Assembly: GCA_964564635.1 (NCBI GenBank)
Contig: CAZMAR010000003.1
Location: 130,740-194,739 of the forward strand
Reading direction: 5' to 3'
DNA from: Tepidaquicella sp964564635
Lineage (GTDB): Bacteria; Bacteroidota; Ignavibacteria; Tepidaquicellales; Tepidaquicellaceae
Length of the DNA stretch: 64,000 nt
The notes under the pieces were generated by a model. That model had not been told where the DNA came from and did no database searches. It worked only from the letters and a program-made list of their open reading frames with translations. Numbering within the stretch: the stretch's first letter is position 1; the number at the start of each line of letters is the position of its first letter. Positions 54,470 through 62,103 of this stretch are shown piece after piece. Both the position numbers and the translations under genes were made by a program.

Positions 54470-55501
54470 ATGAAATATAAACTATTTGGTAAAAGCGGCT
54501 TAAGAGTATCTGAAATATGTCTTGGCACAATGACTTTTGGATTGGAGTGGCAGTTGGGCGCAGGATATGAAGATAGCAAAAAAGTTTTTGATGTTTTCGT
54601 TAATGCAGGTGGAAATTTTATTGACACCGCAAACAGGTACACAGAAGGTACAAGTGAAAAATGGGTTGGAGAATTTATTGCTTCAGATAGAGACCATTTC
54701 GTATTAGCAACTAAATTTACTTTACATGACAGAAGAGATGACCCTAATTTCAACGGTAATCATAGAAAAAATCTATTCCGCTCGGTCGAAGGAAGTCTAA
54801 AAAGATTAAATACAGACTATATTGATTTACTATGGGTACATGCATGGGATTTTACAACTTCTGTTGATGAATTAATGAGAAGTCTTGATGATTTAATAAG
54901 TTCAGGAAAAGTACATTATATTGGAATTTCTGATACACCTGCATGGATAGTTTCAATGGCAAATACTCTATCAGAACTAAGAGGTTGGCATAGTTTTACA
55001 GGCTTGCAGATAGAATATAGTTTAATAGAACGATCGGCAGAGCGTGATTTATTACCAATGGCAAAAGCATTAGATTTAGCAGTAACTCCCTGGGCACCAC
55101 TTGCTGGGGGTAGCTTAACAGGTAAGTATTTAAAAGAAGAAACTTCAACAGGAAGAATACCAGTAGATTCAAAAAGAAGAAGTGAACGAGCATTGAATAT
55201 TGCGAAAGAAGTTATTGCTGTTGCAAAAGAATTAAATAGATCTCCTGCTGAAATAGCAATTAATTGGACAAGACAAAGAGACCAGGTAATTATTCCTATC
55301 GTTGGTGCGAGATATGAAAACCAGATTAAAGAGTGGATTGGGTGCGTAGATTTTACAATTCCTGATGAATTAATAAAAAGACTTGATGAGGTCAGTAAAA
55401 TTGATTTAGGTTTTCCTCATGAATTTCTTAAAAGCCCTAATATACAAGATGTGATTTTTGGAGGAACCCAGGATAAAATAATAAAGCATAGAGAATTCTG
55501 A
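54470..55501 (+). CDS. Aldo/keto reductase family oxidoreductase
   Basis: The 343-residue protein is an AKR of the YakC/Tas-like type. It has the N-terminal MKYKLFGKSGLRVSEICLGTMTFG. The catalytic tetrad is visible in part: Asp in FIDTANRYTEG with the general-acid Tyr, Lys in LATKFT, and His in DLLWVHAWD. The NADPH-binding region is near IVPIVGAR-like IIPIVGARYENQI. These enzymes reduce aldehydes and ketones with NADPH; substrate unknown. It stands alone after a strong terminator and before the leftward zinc-ribbon genes. Confidence 0.92.
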   Translation: MKYKLFGKSGLRVSEICLGTMTFGLEWQLGAGYEDSKKVFDVFVNAGGNFIDTANRYTEGTSEKWVGEFIASDRDHFVLATKFTLHDRRDDPNFNGNHRKNLFRSVEGSLKRLNTDYIDLLWVHAWDFTTSVDELMRSLDDLISSGKVHYIGISDTPAWIVSMANTLSELRGWHSFTGLQIEYSLIERSAERDLLPMAKALDLAVTPWAPLAGGSLTGKYLKEETSTGRIPVDSKRRSERALNIAKEVIAVAKELNRSPAEIAINWTRQRDQVIIPIVGARYENQIKEWIGCVDFTIPDELIKRLDEVSKIDLGFPHEFLKSPNIQDVIFGGTQDKIIKHREF

Positions 55502-55565
55502 AATCTCAATATCTGCTAAGTCATCATTTTAAACTCAATTCAAAACTTATATATAATAAAAATTT

Positions 55566-55961
55566 CTAATCCAATTTACTACCACAGAATGTACAAAATT
55601 TAGCATCAAGTGGTAGTTCAGCTCCACAGGAACATTTTTTTACTTTTGGATCAGATTTACCAACAACTTCTTCTGCGGTTTTGTGAACCTCCAGAAGCTC
55701 TTTTTCTTTTAACTCTATTTGCTTATCAATATTTTCCAATTCATTGAATTTATCCTTAAATTTTTCAATGTCAAATGTTCCTGCTTTATACATATCATAA
55801 AATTCCGTACCTACAGTCAGGAGAATAGAAGATTTTCTTTGTTTGAGATTACTTATTTCTCCTTTAATTTTTGTGGAATCAACTAACTCCTTGGACTTGA
55901 CTTTCATTTTGGTAATACCTTCATCAAGTCCTTTTTTTAATTTATCAAATAAATCAGCCAT
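55566..55961 (-). CDS. Coiled-coil protein with C-terminal zinc ribbon
   Basis: This 131-residue cytoplasmic protein is mostly charged helices likely to form a coiled coil (about 1-100; ELVDSTKIKGEISNLKQRKSS, FKDKFNELENIDKQIELKEKELLEVHK, in parts). A C-terminal zinc ribbon follows, CSCGAELPLDAKFCTFCGSKL, with two CxC/CxxC cysteine pairs. Such proteins are often uncharacterised and may be protein-binding adaptors. It starts 18 bases after the membrane zinc-ribbon gene, and the two have matching C-terminal ribbons, so they probably act together. Confidence 0.72.
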   Translation of the reverse strand: MADLFDKLKKGLDEGITKMKVKSKELVDSTKIKGEISNLKQRKSSILLTVGTEFYDMYKAGTFDIEKFKDKFNELENIDKQIELKEKELLEVHKTAEEVVGKSDPKVKKCSCGAELPLDAKFCTFCGSKLD

Positions 55962-55979
55962 AATTAGCTCCGCTTTTGT

Positions 55980-56465
55980 TTATTTTAATTTTGCACCACA
56001 CTGGCTACAAAAAGTTTCAGTTGTATTAACAATTGCTCCACAGGCTGGGCATTTAATTGTCATTGTTCCTATTTGTACTTTTCCTTTTAAAAACAATTCG
56101 AAAACATTATATCCAATAATACCGAGAGAAAAAATAAACATAAAGAAAAACCCAATTTTTAATGACAAGTTAATATCAATTGCTGTGATTATTAAAAAAA
56201 CAAAAATAATAGCAGCCAATATTAACTCCGGCATTCTATTTTGTCCTTTATAAACGACAGAAACAACTATCCCTGCGATAGTGCATAAAAAACTTAAGAA
56301 TACAGGGAAATAAAAAGTTGCATCTCCAAACCCAAATACAAGGCTAAAAGCCGAAACGGAAATAGAAAATCCAAAAATTCCAGCACCAACAAAAGGTAAA
56401 AAAAATGAGATAAAAATTAATCCAAACAAGGTAGTTGAAATGTAAGGTTTAAACTGTTCCATCAT
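55980..56465 (-). CDS. Membrane protein with C-terminal zinc ribbon
   Basis: The 161-residue protein has four predicted membrane segments (about 8-38, 46-70, 78-96 and 98-120) and a C-terminal cytoplasmic zinc ribbon CPACGAIVNTTETFCSQCGAKL with two CxxC pairs. Function is unknown. The adjoining gene ends in the same kind of ribbon. Two ATGs occur at the start (MMEQF), so the start could be one codon further in. Confidence 0.68.
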   Translation of the reverse strand: MMEQFKPYISTTLFGLIFISFFLPFVGAGIFGFSISVSAFSLVFGFGDATFYFPVFLSFLCTIAGIVVSVVYKGQNRMPELILAAIIFVFLIITAIDINLSLKIGFFFMFIFSLGIIGYNVFELFLKGKVQIGTMTIKCPACGAIVNTTETFCSQCGAKLK

Positions 56466-56652
56466 AAATAATTTTAAATTGATAAAAAATTTTATAAGTA
56501 TAAAATGTGAAATTATTTAGATAAATTCAAATATATTAGCAATACATAAAATAAATATTTTAATCCTGAACTTGTGAACGGACAAATGCTAATATAAATA
56601 TTATAGTATTGAAGTCAAGAGCAATATTTCTTAAATTAAATAATAAAAAAAC

Positions 56653-56656
56653 GGAG
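56653..56656 (+). promoter_or_regulatory. Ribosome-binding site that decides the start of the M49-like gene
   Basis: GGAG six bases before the ATG at 56663. It supports that start, and its signal peptide, over an in-frame start at 56609, which has no such element. Confidence 0.75.
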
Positions 56657-56662
56657 ATAAAA

Positions 56663-58279
56663 ATGCAAAAGAAGATTTTATTTACCACAATAATATGCAT
56701 TCTTTTAATTAATTTTTCATTTGCACAAGAAATGACAATAAAGGAAAAAGTAGAGAGATATAAACCAGTAACATTATCAGCAGAATTAAACTGGTTAAGT
56801 GATAAAGAAAAACAGATAATCCCTATTTTGATAGAAATAGCGGATATAATGGATAATTTATTCTGGTTACAAAATTATGGAGAAAAAGAAGAATTGCTAA
56901 ATAAAATTACTGATGAATATGAAAAAAAATATGTTCTCATTAATTATGGACCCTGGGATCAACTTGATGGAGAAAAACCATTTATTAACGGTTTCGGTGA
57001 AAAACCAAAAGGGGCTAATTTTTATCCTATTGATATGACCGTAGAAGAGTTTAATAATTTAAATGACAATAGAAAAACAAGCCCATATACAATTTTAAGA
57101 AGAGATTCCAAAGGAAATCTTATTGTAATTCCATACAGTGTTGCATATGAAAAAGAATTAAAGAAAGCACATCAACTTATGTTAAAAGCAGCCGAACTTG
57201 CAGAAGATAAAGGACTAAAAAGATATTTAGAGTTGAGAGCTGAAGCATTGATAACAGATAATTATCAGCCAAGTGATTTTGCCTGGATGGATATGAAAAC
57301 ATCTAATATTGATTTTGTTGTCGGACCCATAGAAAATTATACAGACGGTTTATTTGGATATAAGACCGCATTTGAATCTTTTGTTTTAATAAAAGACCCA
57401 GTTTGGAGTGATAAATTAAAAAAATTCACTTTACTTTTACCTGAATTACAAAAATCATTACCAGTTGATGAAAAGTATAAATCAGAATCTCCTGGATTGG
57501 AATCTGACTTAAATGTATATGATGCAATTTACTTTGCAGGGGATTGTAATGCAGGGAGTAAAACCATTGCAATAAATCTTCCCAACGATGAAGAAGTACA
57601 ATTAAAAAAAGGCTCAAGGCGACTTCAATTGAAAAATATTATGAAAGCTAAATTCGATAACATTATGATTCCTATCTCAGAAATATTGATTGTTCCAGAA
57701 CAAAGAAAATATGTAAAATTTAATGCTTTCTTTGAAAACACTATGTTTCACGAAGTAGCACATGGACTTGGAATTAAAAATACTATAACCGGTGAAGGGA
57801 CTGTAAGAGAAGTCTTAAAAGATATGTATTCATCAATTGAAGAAGGTAAGGCTGATATTCTTGGTCTATATTTGGTGACAAAACTTTATGAATTGGGTGA
57901 ATTAACAGAAGGTGAGCTAATGGATAATTATGTAACTTTTGTCACTGGAATATTCCGTTCCTGTAGATTTGGCGCAGCGAGTGCTCATGGTAAAGCAAAT
58001 ATGGTAAGATTTTATTATTTACAGGACAAAGGAGCAATAACAAGAAATGAAAATGGAATGTATTCAGTAAATTTTGATAAAATGAAAGACGCAGTAATTT
58101 CATCGGTACAGGAAATTTTAACTATTCAGGGTGATGGTAATTATCAACTTGCAAAATCTATTATAGAGAAAGATGGTTATATTAAAGATTTATTAAAATC
58201 AGACCTTAATAGAATTAATTCAGCCAAAATCCCTGTTGATATTGTTTTTAACATGGGTTTGGAATATCTAAAATTCTAA
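56663..58279 (+). CDS. M49-like (dipeptidyl-peptidase III related) metallopeptidase
   Basis: The ATG at 56663 follows a GGAG and gives a signal peptide (MQKKILFTTIICILLINFSFAQ) and 538 residues. The catalytic region has FHEVAHGLG with His363, Glu364 and His367, and later SSIEEGKADILGLYL with the third zinc ligand near Glu393/394. Classic dipeptidyl-peptidase III has a longer HELLGHG; the HExxHG...EExKAD form fits the M49-related branch seen in bacteria and in plant Nudix fusions. It probably cleaves peptides in the periplasm or is a lipid-side protein; activity is unproven. Downstream, a TTG-started small gene begins 9 bases after its stop. Confidence 0.72.
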   Translation: MQKKILFTTIICILLINFSFAQEMTIKEKVERYKPVTLSAELNWLSDKEKQIIPILIEIADIMDNLFWLQNYGEKEELLNKITDEYEKKYVLINYGPWDQLDGEKPFINGFGEKPKGANFYPIDMTVEEFNNLNDNRKTSPYTILRRDSKGNLIVIPYSVAYEKELKKAHQLMLKAAELAEDKGLKRYLELRAEALITDNYQPSDFAWMDMKTSNIDFVVGPIENYTDGLFGYKTAFESFVLIKDPVWSDKLKKFTLLLPELQKSLPVDEKYKSESPGLESDLNVYDAIYFAGDCNAGSKTIAINLPNDEEVQLKKGSRRLQLKNIMKAKFDNIMIPISEILIVPEQRKYVKFNAFFENTMFHEVAHGLGIKNTITGEGTVREVLKDMYSSIEEGKADILGLYLVTKLYELGELTEGELMDNYVTFVTGIFRSCRFGAASAHGKANMVRFYYLQDKGAITRNENGMYSVNFDKMKDAVISSVQEILTIQGDGNYQLAKSIIEKDGYIKDLLKSDLNRINSAKIPVDIVFNMGLEYLKF

Positions 58280-58288
58280 TACACTAAT

Positions 58289-59164
58289 TTGAAAGAAATT
58301 TTTCTTTTTCTAATTCTATTGTGTTTTTCATTTATCAATGTACAAGCACAAACGGAGGAAGAAGAAACTGTTTTACATAATAAACGGCAGGTTAATACTT
58401 ATTATCGCTTTTTTAGTGTATTTAATTTAGATTACGGACTTACTTATTACAATATTAAACCTCACACTACATTATTCAATAATAATGGAAGTTTAACTTT
58501 TAACTACTATGGTTGTTTAGAAAATATAGATAAGAGCAGCAACTCAAGTTTTTCAGTACTTGTAAAAACTCGATTTTCAAGAGCGGAAAATAGTTTCGGA
58601 GGTTCTGATAAACTATCAGAAATAAAAATGAGTAGTTCGCAATTTGGTTCTGGTTTTTATTTTAGTATTGGATACTATTCTGATAATCTTTCGGTTCTTC
58701 CCTATAATTCACTTCCTTTACCTCTTTCCTGGTGTAAAATTAAAGTAGATACTTACCCTGATAATATTCCAATGAATGAAAAGGAATATATTAATAAAAT
58801 GGAAGGTAAAATAAGATTTGGAACTTTGAGAGAAATAGGTATAATGTTTTTTATAAAAAATAAATATGTCATTAATCTTAATTATGAAAATCAAATAATC
58901 TATCCTCGTCACCTCGTATTAATGGATTTTGGAAGTCAATCATTAGAATTCTTTTCTACTCTTATCCTATTTCTACCGATTTCTTTTCTTGAATCATCTT
59001 CTAATAGTAGAACAGGAATTATCATCACGAATTTTATTTTACAGAGCGTCTTAAACTACGGATACAGTAAATTAAGACAGGATAAAATATATTGGCCCTT
59101 TAATTCCGAACCTGGATTAAGTATTCAACAGTTTAAGTTGGGGTTTGGAATTGCTATTCCCTGA
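58289..59164 (+). CDS. Secreted protein of unknown function
   Basis: The 291-residue protein starts with TTG at 58289, then a signal peptide (MKEIFLFLILLCFSFINVQAQ). The mature part is beta-rich with alternating patterns (SSFSVLVKTRFSRAENSFGG, SQFGSGFYFSIGYYSDNLS, FKLGFGIAIP), which could be a small outer-membrane barrel or a periplasmic beta-protein. A hydrophobic stretch near 225-250 (STLILFLPISFLESSSN) is unusual for a barrel. I do not recognise a family. It lies 9 bases after the M49-like gene, so it is probably co-transcribed. Confidence 0.5.
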   Translation: MKEIFLFLILLCFSFINVQAQTEEEETVLHNKRQVNTYYRFFSVFNLDYGLTYYNIKPHTTLFNNNGSLTFNYYGCLENIDKSSNSSFSVLVKTRFSRAENSFGGSDKLSEIKMSSSQFGSGFYFSIGYYSDNLSVLPYNSLPLPLSWCKIKVDTYPDNIPMNEKEYINKMEGKIRFGTLREIGIMFFIKNKYVINLNYENQIIYPRHLVLMDFGSQSLEFFSTLILFLPISFLESSSNSRTGIIITNFILQSVLNYGYSKLRQDKIYWPFNSEPGLSIQQFKLGFGIAIP

Positions 59165-59168
59165 TAGA

Positions 59169-60125
59169 TTAAACTCCATAAATAAATCCATCAGCAATAA
59201 CAATAAAATCTTTTCCGTCGAACTTATACAGATATAGACCAACACCTTCATAGTATCCCTGGTCTGCAAGAATCTCATCTAAACCATCTCCATCAATATC
59301 AGCAATTCCTTTAACTATAAAGTATCCATAATCTTTATCTTGCAAATTCACCATTCTGTAAACAATATTACCATCGCTGTCAATTATATATGAAGTGTTA
59401 GCGTAGAATTCAAAAGTGATTTTTTGAGAAAAATTTATTAAATATTGTTCCTCATCTTTATCAGTAAAATGTCCCTTGAAAATTCTGAAACTTTCATCCT
59501 CAAATGAATCAAAAGAAATAAATTTATCTCTGTCTTCATCACTATCATATATTTTAACTTTCTTGCCACTAAGAAAAGATGTAATTATGTTTTTATATTT
59601 ATCAAATATTTCTTTTTCAATTTTCGGATATAATAAAAGATCTGTCATTTTATCATAACGAGAAACTATCACCGGTTCATCTATATCTATCTGGGCTTTT
59701 TCTTTATATTCAAGTACCACATAAAAAATATTACCATTTATATAAGTATCGGTAGGACTGAAACAATAACCGGTAACAACCGCTGTATAAATTCCCTTTG
59801 AGGTAGATAAATAAAACTCATCTCCAATTTTTAAATCTGTTAATTTTTTGAATTCCGGGAAATATTCATAAAAAAATAAATAGTTCGTATCTTGAAGACT
59901 GTACCCTTTGCTTGATAAAAACTTTTCTATATAATTCATATAATCTTCATATACAGAGCCATATTCATTTTCTTTCCAAAGAGATTCATTGTTTGCAAAT
60001 ATATGGTCCTGTAATAAAATTTTTTTCCCTTCAATTGAGATTCCTAAATATACATTTCCATTGAAAGAAAAAACATATCCGACAAAAAATAAAAAGATTA
60101 ATGTAAATGAAAATATTTTTTTCAT
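59169..60125 (-). CDS. Secreted protein with C-terminal FG-GAP/VCBS-like repeat
   Basis: The 318-residue protein has a signal peptide (1-20) and a C-terminal calcium-loop motif DIDGDGLDEILADQGYYEGVG typical of FG-GAP/VCBS repeats. The central part has SH3-like text (LKIGDEFYLSTSKGIYTAVVTGYC) and a charged region. There is no NYPNPFNP domain. I cannot assign a function. It is read leftward, five bases from the convergent stop of the rightward gene at 59164, and follows the T9SS protein gene by 34 bases. Confidence 0.6.
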   Translation of the reverse strand: MKKIFSFTLIFLFFVGYVFSFNGNVYLGISIEGKKILLQDHIFANNESLWKENEYGSVYEDYMNYIEKFLSSKGYSLQDTNYLFFYEYFPEFKKLTDLKIGDEFYLSTSKGIYTAVVTGYCFSPTDTYINGNIFYVVLEYKEKAQIDIDEPVIVSRYDKMTDLLLYPKIEKEIFDKYKNIITSFLSGKKVKIYDSDEDRDKFISFDSFEDESFRIFKGHFTDKDEEQYLINFSQKITFEFYANTSYIIDSDGNIVYRMVNLQDKDYGYFIVKGIADIDGDGLDEILADQGYYEGVGLYLYKFDGKDFIVIADGFIYGV

Positions 60126-60159
60126 TACTATAATACAGTTTAAAGCTATTAAATGAAAA

Positions 60160-62016
60160 CTATTTCAATAAAACCATTGATTTTATTTCAGTGAAATCTT
60201 CGGATTCAAGTTTGTAGAAATATATTCCACTTGACAAAGATATTCCATTGAAATCAGTTTCATAATATCCAGCATCTAAATAATCATTCACTAAAACCTG
60301 AACAAGTCTACCCAAAACATCAAATACTTTAATACTTACCATTCCAGATTTTGGAATTGCAAATTTTATCTTCGTAACTGGATTAAAGGGATTTGGGTAA
60401 TTCTGCATTAACTCATACTTTGTTGGTGTTTCAGTACCTAACTGTTTAACTGAAATATTAACTGTATCAAAAATCGCAATCTGATTAATAAAATTATTCA
60501 TTGTAACCTGGAAAGACGGATTGGTACCATTATAAGAACCCTGTCCTCCACCAACCCATCTGTTAAAATAATATGTTTTATTATTGAACTGAACCTGCAA
60601 TGGAGAAATTGATACCGTTACAACAGAACCAGAATCATGGAATAAATTCCCGTTTGTGATGTTCACAAGAGAAAATATACCACTTGGATTAGTAGATGCC
60701 TGCAACTTCCATTGAAGTTTATAATATGCAATATATTGATTGGTAGTAGTACTCACTGTTATAGTTTGGGTCGTATCTCCGTTATTGCTCCAATTCTGGA
60801 ACATATATCTATATGAAGTGTAATTTATTGGTGAAACTGCTTGCAAAGTATGAGTAGAACCCACCTCCCAATCGAATACAGAAAATGTTGTATATGTATT
60901 TCCATCAACTTTGTATTGAACAACTCCGTTACGGTTTGTACCAACAAGCACATAATTTCTATTTATAAGATAGGATACAGTCGTTTTATGAGTTTTATTA
61001 TTTGCATCAGAAGCAGTTAAAATTATTTGATATACTCCTGCTGGGGCAGATGCTGTAGAATTTACCTGCACAAGCATAGAATCATTCAAGTTTGAAAGTG
61101 TGTTACCATTTGGAAAACTTACAGTTACATTTGCATTTGAAGGAGAAACAGAAGCACTGAAAGTCAGTGGCATATTATATCCTGTTGCTTTAACAGGAAC
61201 TCTAACCCTGAATGTTCCGCTTCCACTTTGTCCAAATGCAACTGCTCTATATGCAGGATATGGTAATAATGTAAAATTCAATGTTTTTTTCGCAGCTCCC
61301 AGAATCTCTTTATTTGCCGCCTGTACAAAAGCTAAATAACTTACTTCATTCTGATTCCAGATTGTGTCTCTTTTAAATCTATACTCAACTGTTTGTATAG
61401 TGCCGGGGAAAAGTGTTATAGGACTCCCATTTCCATTTGGGAACATTTTTCTCATTACCCAATAAAAATCCGTTTCTCCATTTGTACCTGGAGGATATTG
61501 GTAATGAATATGATTTTCCAAAACTGCAATATGAAGAGTTGCATTTGGGTTTGATAAATAGGATTCACCATAAACAGTAACCCTTACTAATAGACTATCA
61601 CCTGAAAGCACACTGTCAGTAACCAATATTGTAACAGGACTTAATACATTTTCTCTCATTCCATAATAGTACTGAAAAGTGCTTTGTGAATATGGAGGCG
61701 AGATACCATAAATCCCATCAAAAAACGACTGAGGAATAGAATTAACATTATAATAAGTTCTTCTTGCATTATTATCATTTGGATTATATAAATACATCGG
61801 GTCATTTCCCGGAGAGGGCCAATTCATATGATATGCTATTGCAGCTAATCTTTCAGGATTTTGTGAATTTACGAATGCAGTCAAAATTGGATTGTTTGCC
61901 GCACAAGGAGCACAAGTAGAACTTGTAAAGAACTCCAATAGCATCATTCTATCCCCTGGATAGCCTTTTGAGAATATTAGTGAGAATAGTAAAATTGTAA
62001 AAAATAACTTTTTCAT
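60160..62016 (-). CDS. Omp28-like/thioredoxin-fold protein with T9SS sorting domain
   Basis: After a signal peptide (1-18) the N-terminal region has MLLEFFTSSTCAPCAANNPIL, with Cys35 and Cys38 in a CAPC motif, and a thioredoxin-like region reaching SIPQSFFDGIYG. This is the layout of Omp28-type proteins of Bacteroidota. Beta-rich segments follow, including one with Big/fibronectin-like text and a YYKLQWKLQASTNPSG stretch. The end is a type A sorting domain with NYPNPFNPVTKIKF. I infer a surface-exported redox or binding protein. It faces the rightward HEAT-cyclophilin gene across an 87-base gap. Confidence 0.87.
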   Translation of the reverse strand: MKKLFFTILLFSLIFSKGYPGDRMMLLEFFTSSTCAPCAANNPILTAFVNSQNPERLAAIAYHMNWPSPGNDPMYLYNPNDNNARRTYYNVNSIPQSFFDGIYGISPPYSQSTFQYYYGMRENVLSPVTILVTDSVLSGDSLLVRVTVYGESYLSNPNATLHIAVLENHIHYQYPPGTNGETDFYWVMRKMFPNGNGSPITLFPGTIQTVEYRFKRDTIWNQNEVSYLAFVQAANKEILGAAKKTLNFTLLPYPAYRAVAFGQSGSGTFRVRVPVKATGYNMPLTFSASVSPSNANVTVSFPNGNTLSNLNDSMLVQVNSTASAPAGVYQIILTASDANNKTHKTTVSYLINRNYVLVGTNRNGVVQYKVDGNTYTTFSVFDWEVGSTHTLQAVSPINYTSYRYMFQNWSNNGDTTQTITVSTTTNQYIAYYKLQWKLQASTNPSGIFSLVNITNGNLFHDSGSVVTVSISPLQVQFNNKTYYFNRWVGGGQGSYNGTNPSFQVTMNNFINQIAIFDTVNISVKQLGTETPTKYELMQNYPNPFNPVTKIKFAIPKSGMVSIKVFDVLGRLVQVLVNDYLDAGYYETDFNGISLSSGIYFYKLESEDFTEIKSMVLLK

Positions 62017-62103
62017 TGTTGTTATGTTTAATTTATATAGATATTTAAAAATAATACTAATAATTTTTAAATAAAATTAATATTTTTAAAAAAAGTCCTT
62101 AAT

